From UBA3537 sp965662485 (GTDB taxonomy: Bacteria > Bacteroidota > Bacteroidia > Flavobacteriales > Flavobacteriaceae), in NCBI GenBank assembly GCA_965662485.1, contig CBFIIL010000005.1, forward strand, positions 1 to 55,791: 55,791 bases of DNA, read 5' to 3'. Below are positions 1 to 8,270 of this stretch, piece after piece. Position numbers and translations under genes: made by a program. Within the stretch, counting starts at the first letter, position 1. Each line of letters opens with the position of its first letter. The notes beneath the pieces are model-generated. The model was not told the DNA's origin and did not search any database. It saw only the letters and a program-made list of their open reading frames with translations.

Positions 1-323
1 ACACACTTAGAAACAAAGTACAGTTAATTGGGAACTTGGGCAACGACCCAGAAATCATCACTTTAGAAAGTGGTAAAAAACTAGCAAAATTTTCATTGGC
101 AACCAACGAGTATTACAAAGACAAAGACGGTCAAAAACAAACCAAAACAGAATGGCATAATGTTGTGGCATGGAACAAAACAATAGAGATCATAGAGCAA
201 TATGTTTCAAAAGGCAAAGAAATTGCTATTGAAGGTAAGCTCAGTACCCGAAGTTATGAAGATAAAGAAGGGCAAAAACGCTACACCACAGAAGTTATTG
301 TTAATGAGCTATTATTACTGTAA
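1..323 (+). CDS. ssb: Single-stranded DNA-binding protein, 5'-partial
   Basis: The reading frame is open from base 3 to the stop at 323, and the real start lies a few bases before the window. The visible protein begins TLRNKVQLIGNLG and continues with the OB-fold signature of SSB (NKVQLIGNLG, FSLATNE, KTEWHNVVAWNK, GKLSTRSYEDKEG). It binds single-stranded DNA in replication, recombination and repair. At about 107 residues it has only the OB fold and ends in NELLLL. It lacks the long disordered linker and acidic DDDIPF-like tip of the main bacterial SSB, so it may be a secondary or short-form SSB. A strong terminator follows 23 bp after the stop. Confidence 0.93.
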   Translation, partial: TLRNKVQLIGNLGNDPEIITLESGKKLAKFSLATNEYYKDKDGQKQTKTEWHNVVAWNKTIEIIEQYVSKGKEIAIEGKLSTRSYEDKEGQKRYTTEVIVNELLLL

Positions 324-345
324 AATCATCTCACCTCTACAACAA

Positions 346-372
346 TAAAACCCACTCTATGTGGGTTTTTTT
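346..372 (+). terminator. Rho-independent terminator after ssb
   Basis: The hairpin has arms CCCAC and GTGGG around a TCTAT loop, with flanking A/T pairs extending the stem. It is followed by a run of seven T. It separates ssb from the DUF1800 gene, which therefore needs its own promoter in the AT-rich 40 bp that follow. Confidence 0.85.
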
Positions 373-414
373 ATTTTAATACACTGATTATTATTATTTT
401 AATTAAATTTGAGC

Positions 415-2103
415 ATGCCATCACTAAGTCCATCAACAGCAATTTTGGGTGTTCGAAAAGCCAAACATCTTCTTAGGCGTAGTTGTTTTCACTACAGCAA
501 AACGACTTTAGACTACTTTTCTGGACTTACACCAACTCAAGCTTTGGACGAATTAGCACAAGAACCTGCAATATTTTGGGAACACCCATACGATTGGAAA
601 GCTAATAATAATACTGGTATTATTGATAATTTCTGGTTACATACTCCAAATACCACACCCGCAGATTTTCCCAGCGGTCAATCTCGCAAACGAGGTATTA
701 TTTACGGTTGGTGGTGGTATAATAGTTTAAAGCAAAATCGCTTGAAGCACAAATTGATATTTTTTTTACACACCACATTTACAGTTTCCAAAGACAATGG
801 TGTTGGAAAGTCATCCTATTTTTATGATTACTTGCGTTTACTTGATTTTTATGCCTATGGTAATTTAAAAACATTGGCCAAAAAAATCACTTTTGACAAT
901 GCGATGTTAAACTATTTGGATAATACTACCAACAATAAAAACAACCCCAATGAAAATTATGCTCGTGAGTTTTTAGAACTCTTTACCATTGTAAAAGGGC
1001 CACAAATTGGAGAAGGAAATTACACCAATTATACAGAAGAGGACATTCAAAAAACAGCTCAAGTTTTTTCGGGAATAAAAATGAAACCACTACGCGACAC
1101 ATTAGATCCCGATACTGGTATTCCTATGGGTTTTGTCAATACGTTTCAGCACGATAGTGACCCAAAAACCTTTTCAAGTGCCTTTGGCGGTACTACTATT
1201 GCAGGTGGAAGTACCGAAAGTGACATCCACAACGAAGTTGAAAATTATGTTGATATGGTTTTTACACAGCCAGAAACCGCAAAAGCCTACTGCCGTAAGC
1301 TTTATCGTTTTTTTGTAAAAAGTGAATGGAATCAAGACGTAGAAGATGATATCATTACTCCGCTGGCCAATCAACTTATGACGTCAAATTTTTCACTTTT
1401 GGACGTTACAAAAACGCTTCTAACATCTCAGCATTTTTTTGATGAAGATGATAGTGATAGTACCGATCAAATTATTGGTAGTATTGTAAAAAACCCAATT
1501 CAAATGTTGAGTGAGATGATCAATCTTTTACAACTTCAACTTCCAAATCCAGAAGCTTCCTATAGCCCAAATCCTAGTTACACCACAGATCAAATCAATT
1601 TTTATAAATTTCACCATTCCTTTTGCTACTTTAGTTTTTTTCCAGGATGTAGTATCAACCCCTTTTCACCAGATACAGTGGCAGGATACCCCGCAGATTA
1701 TCAAACTCCAAATTTTGACCGCAGTTGGTTTTCGTCCAACACTGTAATTGCACGATACAAACTCATTGAATCCTTTATTTCTGGAAAAAATAAAATAAAC
1801 GCCCCAAATACAAATATCTGGGTGCAATTTGATACTGTTGACTTTGTCGAAAATTCTGGAGTTTTTAGCCTTGCAAGTGATGCCTATACCCTTGTTAGTG
1901 ATATGGCCGAGCTCTTGTATTGTGAATCGATTGACAACGATAGAATTCAATATTTTATGTCTGTACTCAACGACCTCAATCCTTCGTATTGGAATTCCGC
2001 TTGGTATGAGTATTTGCAAACAGGCAATGCTGTTCAAGTACGTATTCGATTGGAGGCTTTATTTACAAAAATGTTAAACGCTGCCGAATTTCAATTGATG
2101 TAA
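415..2103 (+). CDS. DUF1800 domain-containing protein
   Basis: A 562-aa protein of the DUF1800 family, recognised from the N-terminal block RKAKHLLRRSCFHYSK, the central KLIFFLHTTFTVS and NYAREFLELFTIVKG blocks, and a C-terminal CRKLYRFFVKSEW segment. The biochemical function of the family is unknown; members occur next to DUF1501 proteins, as here (7 bp gap). The ATG at 415 is preferred over an in-frame TTG at 409. No clear signal peptide is visible although the DUF1501 partner is predicted to be exported. A joint role at the cell envelope is inferred from the conserved pairing only. Confidence 0.85.
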   Translation: MPSLSPSTAILGVRKAKHLLRRSCFHYSKTTLDYFSGLTPTQALDELAQEPAIFWEHPYDWKANNNTGIIDNFWLHTPNTTPADFPSGQSRKRGIIYGWWWYNSLKQNRLKHKLIFFLHTTFTVSKDNGVGKSSYFYDYLRLLDFYAYGNLKTLAKKITFDNAMLNYLDNTTNNKNNPNENYAREFLELFTIVKGPQIGEGNYTNYTEEDIQKTAQVFSGIKMKPLRDTLDPDTGIPMGFVNTFQHDSDPKTFSSAFGGTTIAGGSTESDIHNEVENYVDMVFTQPETAKAYCRKLYRFFVKSEWNQDVEDDIITPLANQLMTSNFSLLDVTKTLLTSQHFFDEDDSDSTDQIIGSIVKNPIQMLSEMINLLQLQLPNPEASYSPNPSYTTDQINFYKFHHSFCYFSFFPGCSINPFSPDTVAGYPADYQTPNFDRSWFSSNTVIARYKLIESFISGKNKINAPNTNIWVQFDTVDFVENSGVFSLASDAYTLVSDMAELLYCESIDNDRIQYFMSVLNDLNPSYWNSAWYEYLQTGNAVQVRIRLEALFTKMLNAAEFQLM

Positions 2104-2110
2104 AATTTAG

Positions 2111-3745
2111 ATGATGAAAAGAAGACAATTTGTAAAACTTACCAGTACAGCATCGGCCATAGGCTTGATGCCTTTTCAAGTACAGGCCTCACTCAAATTG
2201 GCCAATAGTGTCTTCAATTGTGATTTTACAAATCGTAAACTTGTACTTATTGAGCTCGCCGGTGGAAATGATGGATTAAATACTGTTATCCCGATTAATG
2301 TCTTTACAGATTATCAAAACTTAAGACCTAACATATATATTCCCGCCTCACAATATTTACCATTAAGTGCTATAGATTCTAGTATTCAAGGCACCAATCA
2401 AGATATTGCATTACACCCTGCACTAATCGGATTTCAATCTCTTTTTGCACAAGATCAAATGCGGATCATTCAATCGGTGGGTTACCCCTACCAAAACAAA
2501 AGTCATTTTGCTTCTAAAGATATTTATGCCACAGGGAATGATGGTAGTGGTTGGGCCAATGGGAATAGTAGTGGATGGATAGGACGTTTTATGGAACAAC
2601 ACTATAATCAATTCATCCCAACAACATTTCCTCTTGGGGTACAAATTGGTTCTCCTAGTCTAAATCTTGGTTTTCATGGTGTTGTAGAACATGGTTTGGC
2701 GATTAATATAAATGGTCAAGATGCAGAAAATTTTTATTCTGTTTTAAGTGGATTGGCGGGCGAAGCTCCAACGAATATTCCAAATTCTGATTATGGAACA
2801 GAACTTCAATATATCATTGATACAGATGCTTTATCAAATCAGTATTCTGAAACAATTTCAAATGCATTTAATGCAGGATCAAACCTTGTATCATATCCAA
2901 ATTCAAATTTGGCCAACCAACTCAAAACAGTAGCTCGATTGATTCGTGGTAATATGCAATCCAAAGTCTATTTGGTAACTCTTGGTGGGTTTGACACACA
3001 CAATGCACAAAATCAAGCTACAGGTGATATTTTAGGAACACACAACGATTTGCTATCTCAATTATCAGAAGCCGTATCGGCCTTTATGCAAGACATCAAT
3101 TCAGATTCTATTGGTAATGATATTGTGGGGCTAACTTTTTCTGAATTTGGAAGAAAAGCTAAAGAAAATGGAAGTTTAGGAACAGATCATGGAGAAGTAG
3201 CTCCAATGTTTGTTTTTGGAAAACCAGTAAAAAGTGGGATTTCTGGGATTAATGTTGATTTGAGCGAAGCTACAACCGATAATAACTTTCAGGTTGAATC
3301 TGTTCAATTTGATTATCGTGCCACTTTTGCTACACTCTTTCAGGACTTTTTGGGAGCGTCAGACTCTCAAATTGATGCCACGTTTTTGGACAATTCTACC
3401 AATACAAGTTTTACAGAGTCAAAAATCATTGAACTGCTTAAAAGCAATTATAAGGTTGACGCGAGTTGTTATGATGAAACCTTAAATCCAGATGAGCCTT
3501 CAATAGGAGAATGGGCTGTATTTCCAAACCCTTTTGTAGACCATATTAATATTACAAGTGAGTATCCCGAACTCGAAACCCATTTTGAAATACACAATCA
3601 ATTGGGGCAATTTATCAAACAAGGAGTATTGACTTTTAGTAATGCTAAGGCAAGGATTACTACAGATGGGCTTGCTAGTGGTTTGTACATTTTGACTCTA
3701 AAAAATGGACAAGATACTTCAGTACATAAACTGATAAAACGCTAA
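2111..3745 (+). CDS. DUF1501 protein with twin-arginine-like leader and T9SS sorting domain
   Basis: A 544-aa protein of the DUF1501 family (alkaline-phosphatase/sulfatase-like fold). It starts MMKRRQFVKLTSTASAIGLM, a twin-arginine type leader (RRQFVK followed by a hydrophobic stretch). The body has ELAGGNDGLNTVIP, LGGFDTHNAQ and FSEFGRKAKENGS followed by GTDHGE, all typical of the family. The last ~75 residues (FPNPFVDHINI to GLYILTLKNGQ and HKLIKR) form a type A T9SS C-terminal sorting domain, predicting export across the outer membrane and surface anchoring. It follows the DUF1800 gene by 7 bp and is probably co-transcribed. Substrate unknown. No terminator is seen in the 14 bp before the convergent LacI gene. 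Confidence 0.88.
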   Translation: MMKRRQFVKLTSTASAIGLMPFQVQASLKLANSVFNCDFTNRKLVLIELAGGNDGLNTVIPINVFTDYQNLRPNIYIPASQYLPLSAIDSSIQGTNQDIALHPALIGFQSLFAQDQMRIIQSVGYPYQNKSHFASKDIYATGNDGSGWANGNSSGWIGRFMEQHYNQFIPTTFPLGVQIGSPSLNLGFHGVVEHGLAININGQDAENFYSVLSGLAGEAPTNIPNSDYGTELQYIIDTDALSNQYSETISNAFNAGSNLVSYPNSNLANQLKTVARLIRGNMQSKVYLVTLGGFDTHNAQNQATGDILGTHNDLLSQLSEAVSAFMQDINSDSIGNDIVGLTFSEFGRKAKENGSLGTDHGEVAPMFVFGKPVKSGISGINVDLSEATTDNNFQVESVQFDYRATFATLFQDFLGASDSQIDATFLDNSTNTSFTESKIIELLKSNYKVDASCYDETLNPDEPSIGEWAVFPNPFVDHINITSEYPELETHFEIHNQLGQFIKQGVLTFSNAKARITTDGLASGLYILTLKNGQDTSVHKLIKR

Positions 3746-3759
3746 TTCTTTAATTTGTT

Positions 3760-4758
3760 TTAGGAAGAATCTCGTTCAGAAAGCGTTGAATCAATCACCA
3801 CAGAATGGTCCTTATTGGATTTATTTTCAAGCTGCTCCAACAGTAGGGTTGCTGCTGTTTTTCCCATCGTGTAGCTATGCTGATTAATGGTTGTGAGTTC
3901 TGGTGCTAAGTAAGGCGCCATACGTTCACTAACATATCCAATTACCGCCATATCCTCTGGGATTTTTTTGTTGTGTTCTCTAGCTACTTTATAGGATGCA
4001 AAAGACGCATCGGTATCCAAAGCAATAACTGCATCTACGGGATTACTTTTGATATGATCTTTAAAAACTTGTGCGATACCATTGCGATCGGACTCTAATA
4101 CAACAGGAGCAAAACCTGCTTCTTGAATCGCTTTTTTATACCCCTCTGTTCGTTTTTTTCCAACATTTAAATTATTGATAGCAGACAACAAAACTATATT
4201 TTTTCTATGCGATTTAATCAAACCTTGTGTGGCTTCAGAAATGGCTGTATAATCGTTGGTTGTTACCTTTGTACATGGGATAGAATCAATGACACGATCG
4301 AACATCACCAAAGATTTTTCATCACTAATGGCATCTTGAAAGTGACTAAAATCTTCTAACGTTTGAGTTTCTTCAGAAACGGCAACAATAAATCCATCAA
4401 CTACACCATTACTAAGCATATCAAAATTATCCACTTCTTTGTCGTGGGATTCTTTGGTTAAACACACAATGGTGCTATACTTTGTTTGAGAAATTACACT
4501 TTCTATACCGTACAAAGCACGTGCAAAAAAGCTATTTTGAACCGATGGAATCACCACAGCTATGGTGTTGGTACGTCCAGATTTTAGCCCTAAAGCAATT
4601 TTATTTGGACGGTAGTTATGCAATTTTGCCAGTTCGACAATACGTTGTTTTGTAGCATCACTAATTTCATGACTGTCATTGAGTGCTTTTGAAATTGTTG
4701 AAATTGATACGCCTAGGATTGAAGCTAATTCTTTTAGTGTTATTTTGCTACGCGCCAT
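3760..4758 (-). CDS. LacI-family transcriptional regulator
   Basis: A 332-aa repressor. The N-terminal LacI helix-turn-helix is clear (TLKELASILGVSISTISKAL, then a hinge RPNKIALGLKSGRTNTIAVV). The rest is a periplasmic-binding-like effector domain (VIALDTDASFASYKVAREHN, AVIGYVSERMAPYLAPELTT). Such regulators usually control nearby sugar-use genes, but no sugar transport or glycoside hydrolase genes are present here. Its target and effector cannot be read from the context. It lies downstream of amt1 but behind a strong terminator whose U-tract ends only 13 bp before the start codon, so transcription must come from a promoter overlapping that terminator or from read-through. Confidence 0.92.
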   Translation of the reverse strand: MARSKITLKELASILGVSISTISKALNDSHEISDATKQRIVELAKLHNYRPNKIALGLKSGRTNTIAVVIPSVQNSFFARALYGIESVISQTKYSTIVCLTKESHDKEVDNFDMLSNGVVDGFIVAVSEETQTLEDFSHFQDAISDEKSLVMFDRVIDSIPCTKVTTNDYTAISEATQGLIKSHRKNIVLLSAINNLNVGKKRTEGYKKAIQEAGFAPVVLESDRNGIAQVFKDHIKSNPVDAVIALDTDASFASYKVAREHNKKIPEDMAVIGYVSERMAPYLAPELTTINQHSYTMGKTAATLLLEQLENKSNKDHSVVIDSTLSERDSS

Positions 4759-4771
4759 AAGTTATTTTATT

Positions 4772-4810
4772 AAAAAAAAGGTCCTCAACTTATTAGAAAA
4801 GCTGAGAACC
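4772..4810 (-). terminator. Terminator after the glnB-amt1 operon
   Basis: Read on the minus strand, GGTTCTCAGCTT pairs with AAGTTGAGGACC over 12 bp when G-U pairs are allowed. The loop is 7 nt and eight T follow. It ends the ammonium operon and insulates it from the LacI gene. Confidence 0.85.
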
Positions 4811-4838
4811 AAAAATACAAATTAATTAATTAATATCA

Positions 4839-6056
4839 TTACTCAGAATAGGCACTCATGCCATGTTCGTGAATATCTAGTCCTTGAATTTCTTCTTTTT
4901 CGCTAACGCGAATTCCCATAATTTTCTTCAAACCGCCAATAATGAGAATAGAAGTCACGATACATGCTGCAGCATAAGCTCCAACGCCGATCAATTGGCT
5001 TACAAATTGTTCTGTAGAAGCAAGTGCGCCAAAAATTCCTACGGCAAGTGTTCCCCAAATACCACAGACCAAATGTACCGCAATAGCACCAACAGGATCA
5101 TCAAGTTTTAATCGGTCAATAAATGATACCGCAGTGACGATAAGAAGACCAGCAATTGCTCCAATCCAAACCGCATCGGCAGGACTCATTTGATCGGCAC
5201 CAGCAGTAATTCCTACAAGACCACCTAAAATTCCATTGAGAAACATGGTTAAATCCAAATTTTTGAACACTACAGTTGAAGCAATTGCAGCAAAAACACC
5301 TCCAGCAGCAGCGGCAATACATGTTGTGACGAGTGTCAATGATGTCAATTCTGGATCTGCAGAAAGTACCGATCCGCCATTAAATCCAAACCAACCTAAC
5401 CAAAGTACAAGTACCCCAGCCGTAGCCAATGGTATGTTGTGACCAGGGATAGCTTGTACTTTTCCATTTTTAATTTTTCCAATTCTTGCGCCTAACAAAA
5501 TAACAGCAACAAGAGCGGCCCATCCACCAACAGAATGAACTAGTGTTGACCCTGCAAAATCGTAAAATGGTGTTTCAAGTTGTTGCAAGAAGCCACCACC
5601 CCATTTCCATGAGCCTAAAATTGGATAAACAAATCCTACATAAAGAACTGTAAAAATCATAAAAGGTCCGATTTTCATACGTTCAGCAACAGCTCCAGAC
5701 ACAATGGTTGCGGCCGTAGCAGCAAACATGCCTTGAAACAAAAAGTCAGTCCAATAGGTATACCCTTCATTGTAAGCCAAATCTAAAGCGCCGTTTACAA
5801 GCGGTGCTTCTAATCCAAATCCAGCAAATCCAAAAACACCCAAAGCACCCTCTGCAAATCCAGGATACATCAAGTTGAACCCAACAATACCATAAAGCAA
5901 TAGGCCTGATGTAATGATAAAAATATTTTTAAATAATATGTTGATTGCATTTTTTTTGCGTGTTAAACCAATTTCTAAAAAGGCAAAACCTGTATGCATA
6001 AAAAACACAAGAGCTGTACAGATCATCATCCATACATTGTTCGCTAATAATTCCAT
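4839..6056 (-). CDS. amt: Ammonium transporter (Amt1)
   Basis: A 405-aa polytopic membrane protein of the Amt/Mep/Rh family that conducts ammonium into the cell. Signature residues are visible: Asp166 in YDFAGSTLVH, the pore twin histidines His174 and His328 (GAIAVHLVCG), and the phenylalanines around 107-111 (LFQGMFAATA). About 11 hydrophobic segments are present with no separate signal peptide. The cytoplasmic tail is short and ends GLDIHEHGMSAYSE. It lies 33 bp downstream of the PII gene, the classic glnK-amtB arrangement, so PII probably gates it by direct binding. Confidence 0.95.
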   Translation of the reverse strand: MELLANNVWMMICTALVFFMHTGFAFLEIGLTRKKNAINILFKNIFIITSGLLLYGIVGFNLMYPGFAEGALGVFGFAGFGLEAPLVNGALDLAYNEGYTYWTDFLFQGMFAATAATIVSGAVAERMKIGPFMIFTVLYVGFVYPILGSWKWGGGFLQQLETPFYDFAGSTLVHSVGGWAALVAVILLGARIGKIKNGKVQAIPGHNIPLATAGVLVLWLGWFGFNGGSVLSADPELTSLTLVTTCIAAAAGGVFAAIASTVVFKNLDLTMFLNGILGGLVGITAGADQMSPADAVWIGAIAGLLIVTAVSFIDRLKLDDPVGAIAVHLVCGIWGTLAVGIFGALASTEQFVSQLIGVGAYAAACIVTSILIIGGLKKIMGIRVSEKEEIQGLDIHEHGMSAYSE

Positions 6057-6089
6057 AATTTATTATCTTAAAAGTTATATTGGTTTGAT

Positions 6090-6428
6090 TTAATTTAAGG
6101 TTTCGCCGCCTTTTTCTCCGGTGCGTATGCGATACGCTTCATTGATGTCACTTACAAATATTTTTCCATCCCCCACTTCACCAGTCGCTCCAGCCTCAAG
6201 AATGGCTTTAATGGTAACATCCAAAAAGTCATCATTGACAACTATTGATAAATACCGACGTTGGATATCGCTTGTACTGTAGGCTACTCCACGGTACACA
6301 TGACCTTCTTTTTCATTGCCCAATCCAGTTACGTCCCAGTACGAAAAGAAATTTACTCCGACCTCATGCAGGGCTTTCTTAACCGCAGAAAATTTTGATT
6401 TTCTAATGATCGCTTCTACTTTTTTCAT
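6090..6428 (-). CDS. glnB: Nitrogen regulatory protein PII
   Basis: A 112-aa PII signal protein (GlnB/GlnK family). It starts MKKVEAIIRKSKF. It has the T-loop with VYRGVAY (Tyr50 aligns with the uridylylated Tyr51 of E. coli GlnB) and the ATP-binding B- and C-loops (TGEVGDGKIFV, then IRTGE). It senses 2-oxoglutarate, ATP and ADP. It is placed directly before amt1 as a two-gene operon. The region just before the T-loop (GLGNEKEGHVYRG) is one residue shorter than in E. coli. No uridylyltransferase is visible in this window, so covalent modification is unproven. glnB and glnK cannot be told apart from sequence alone. Confidence 0.94.
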   Translation of the reverse strand: MKKVEAIIRKSKFSAVKKALHEVGVNFFSYWDVTGLGNEKEGHVYRGVAYSTSDIQRRYLSIVVNDDFLDVTIKAILEAGATGEVGDGKIFVSDINEAYRIRTGEKGGETLN

Positions 6429-6533
6429 AATTAATTAAATTTTGTTTTGAATTTTCAAAAATATTTAAAATTGAAATACCCCCTATAAAAAAATACCTTT
6501 AAATATAAATATTTATCAAATAAGTAATTAACA

Positions 6534-6550
6534 CCCTATTTTTTATAGGG
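6534..6550. promoter_or_regulatory. Palindromic candidate operator upstream of glnB-amt1
   Basis: The 17-bp sequence CCCTATTTTTTATAGGG has 6-bp arms around five T and lies 106-122 bp upstream of glnB. A half-site-like ACCCCCTAT is at 6478-6486, closer to the gene. The same CCC-N11-GGG architecture occurs twice upstream of amt2, suggesting a shared nitrogen-responsive regulator. The binding protein is unknown and the assignment is inference. Confidence 0.5.
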
Positions 6551-6577
6551 ATAAACAAAAAAAGTATGTAATAAATA

Positions 6578-6606
6578 AAAAAGCCTTAGGTAACTCTAAG
6601 GCTTTT
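6578..6606 (-). terminator. Terminator after amt2
   Basis: A 9-bp stem AAGCCTTAG / CTAAGGCTT with a 6-nt loop, followed by T-rich sequence on both strands. It lies 73 bp beyond the amt2 stop and separates amt2 from the glnB-amt1 promoter. Confidence 0.85.
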
Positions 6607-6678
6607 TCATCAAACAAACAAAACAAAAATAATATGTAGTATTATGGGTTATTCTTTAGAAATAACAATAAAATTAAA

Positions 6679-7950
6679 TTATTCTCTAGTTCTTTTTCCT
6701 GGATAGGCTATTGAGCCGTGTTCTGAAACATCCAATCCAGCAATTTCTTCTTCTTCGGTTACACGCAATCCAATTGTTGCTTTAAGAATACCGAATACGA
6801 TGAAAGACAGCACAACTGCCCAAACCATGTATGATAGTGCACCTGCTAATTGCGCCACAAATTGAGCTGAACCGCCACCGTTGAACAATCCGATTGCTTC
6901 TTCGCCATTAACCCCCCAAAGACCAATAACAACTGTTCCCCAGAATCCAGCAACACCATGTACAGAAGCTGCGCCAATAGCATCATCAATTTTAAGTTTT
7001 TTCTCAATAAATTCGATAGAAAATACAACAATAACACCACCAATAAGACCTGCAAGTACAGCACCGCCCTCAGTCATGTTTCCACATCCTGCAGTAATAC
7101 TGACCAATCCTGCTAAAGCACCATTTAAGGTTTGAGCTAAGTTTGGCTTTCCATACCAAATCCAAGTTGTGATAAGCGCACCAAGTGCACCAGCAGCAGC
7201 AGCCAAGTTCGTTACAACAACCACAGCAGAAGCAGCAACAGCATCATCACCGCCCCAAGCTAATTGAGATCCACCATTAAACCCAAACCACCCCAACCAA
7301 AGGATAAACACCCCTAGCGTTGATAAAATTTGGTTGTGCCCTGGAATTGGAACAACTTTACCATCTACATATTTTCCAATTCGTGGCCCTACCATAAAAG
7401 CAGCAACAAGAGCAGCAAAACCACCCACACCATGAACAATAGAAGACCCTGCAAAATCAATAAACTCTGCATCAAAAGTGGTGTTTAACCATCCACCGTT
7501 CCATTCCCATCCCCCTGCAATTGGGTAAACGAAAGCAGTCATAACTACTGTAAAAATAGCATACGTCGAATATTTTGTACGTCCTGCAATAGCTCCAGAA
7601 ACAATTGTTGCAGCAGTAGCAGCAAACATGGTTTGGAAGAATAAATCTGCACCATCACCCTGAAGTATACCACTCCAGAAGAACCATCCGTTAGATGAAT
7701 CACCATACATTAACGAGTACCCTACAAACCAGTACGTTAGCGACCCAACACAAATGTCAAGTAAATTTTTCATTGCGATGTTTACCGCATTTTTTGAGCG
7801 TGTCATTCCAGACTCTACTAATGTAAAACCAGCCTGCATGAAGAATACTAATATCCCAGATAATAGCATCCATAACATCCCCATATCGCCTTCAACAGAA
7901 GCTGTGTCCTGTAAAATAATTGGGATGTGTGTAAATAATGAATGTAACAT
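6679..7950 (-). CDS. amt: Ammonium transporter (Amt2)
   Basis: A 423-aa Amt/Mep/Rh-family ammonium channel, clearly paralogous to the product at 4839-6056. Asp165 (FIDFAGSSIVH), His173 and His331 (GAASVHGVAGFWGT) mark the conduction pore. The N-terminus has an extra ~20-residue hydrophilic/acidic stretch (LQDTASVEGDMG) before the first membrane helix. The C-terminal tail ends in a basic GKRTRE motif not shared by Amt1. It has its own upstream region with two CCC-N11-GGG palindromes and its own terminator, so it is probably a separate transcription unit from glnB-amt1. Differing tails suggest the two channels may differ in PII control. Confidence 0.95.
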   Translation of the reverse strand: MLHSLFTHIPIILQDTASVEGDMGMLWMLLSGILVFFMQAGFTLVESGMTRSKNAVNIAMKNLLDICVGSLTYWFVGYSLMYGDSSNGWFFWSGILQGDGADLFFQTMFAATAATIVSGAIAGRTKYSTYAIFTVVMTAFVYPIAGGWEWNGGWLNTTFDAEFIDFAGSSIVHGVGGFAALVAAFMVGPRIGKYVDGKVVPIPGHNQILSTLGVFILWLGWFGFNGGSQLAWGGDDAVAASAVVVVTNLAAAAGALGALITTWIWYGKPNLAQTLNGALAGLVSITAGCGNMTEGGAVLAGLIGGVIVVFSIEFIEKKLKIDDAIGAASVHGVAGFWGTVVIGLWGVNGEEAIGLFNGGGSAQFVAQLAGALSYMVWAVVLSFIVFGILKATIGLRVTEEEEIAGLDVSEHGSIAYPGKRTRE

Positions 7951-8032
7951 AATTAAATTTTTTATTAATAACTAAATCTATATATAGTTAAATTGGTTAA
8001 TTTTTGTCAAAAATATATTATTCTGTATTTAT

Positions 8033-8051
8033 ACCCCATAAAAAATAGGGT
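8033..8051. promoter_or_regulatory. Candidate operator 1 upstream of amt2
   Basis: ACCCCATAAAAAATAGGGT is a near-palindrome with CCC and GGG 11 bp apart, 84-100 bp upstream of the amt2 start codon. It matches the architecture of the element before glnB. A regulatory role is inferred from this recurrence. Confidence 0.45.
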
Positions 8052-8084
8052 AAATATTTTATTTTTATTAATATTATAATTTAA

Positions 8085-8103
8085 ACCCCATAAATTTAGG
8101 GGG
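8085..8103. promoter_or_regulatory. Candidate operator 2 upstream of amt2
   Basis: ACCCCATAAATTTAGGGGG is the third CCC/GGG near-palindrome of this type and lies about 50 bp (centre to centre roughly five helical turns) from the element at 8033-8051. In-phase pairs of this kind are typical of activator or repressor binding sites; the protein is unknown. Confidence 0.45.
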
Positions 8104-8169
8104 TGTGTAAAATTAATTATGATTTTTTGTAAATTAAGCCCTTATTGGACTTTTCATAGACGCTGAAAC

Positions 8170-8236
8170 AATACTGAAACAAGTTCAGTATGACGTATAG
8201 GTTTTTCTGTTGTGTCATACTGAACGAGTTTCAGCA
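8170..8236. repeat. Short palindromic repeat element, intergenic copy
   Basis: Two hairpins bracket a short centre: TACTGAA/TTCAGTA at the left and an ACTGAAC/GTTTCAG-like arm pair at the right, with ATAGGTTTTTC between them. The arms and the ATAGGTTTTTC core recur in the same orientation inside metG at 10121-10211, where the copy is longer in the middle. Two copies show a dispersed repeat family. No transposase is nearby, so mobilisation would have to be in trans. Confidence 0.75.
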
Positions 8237-8238
8237 AA

Positions 8239-8270
8239 AAAAAAAGCCTACCCAAATTGGGCAGGCTTCG
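8239..8270 (-). terminator. Terminator after the PorE-like gene
   Basis: On the minus strand AGCCTGCCC pairs with GGGTAGGCT around a 5-nt loop and is followed by a run of T. It lies about 75 bp past the stop codon at 8343. Confidence 0.8.
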
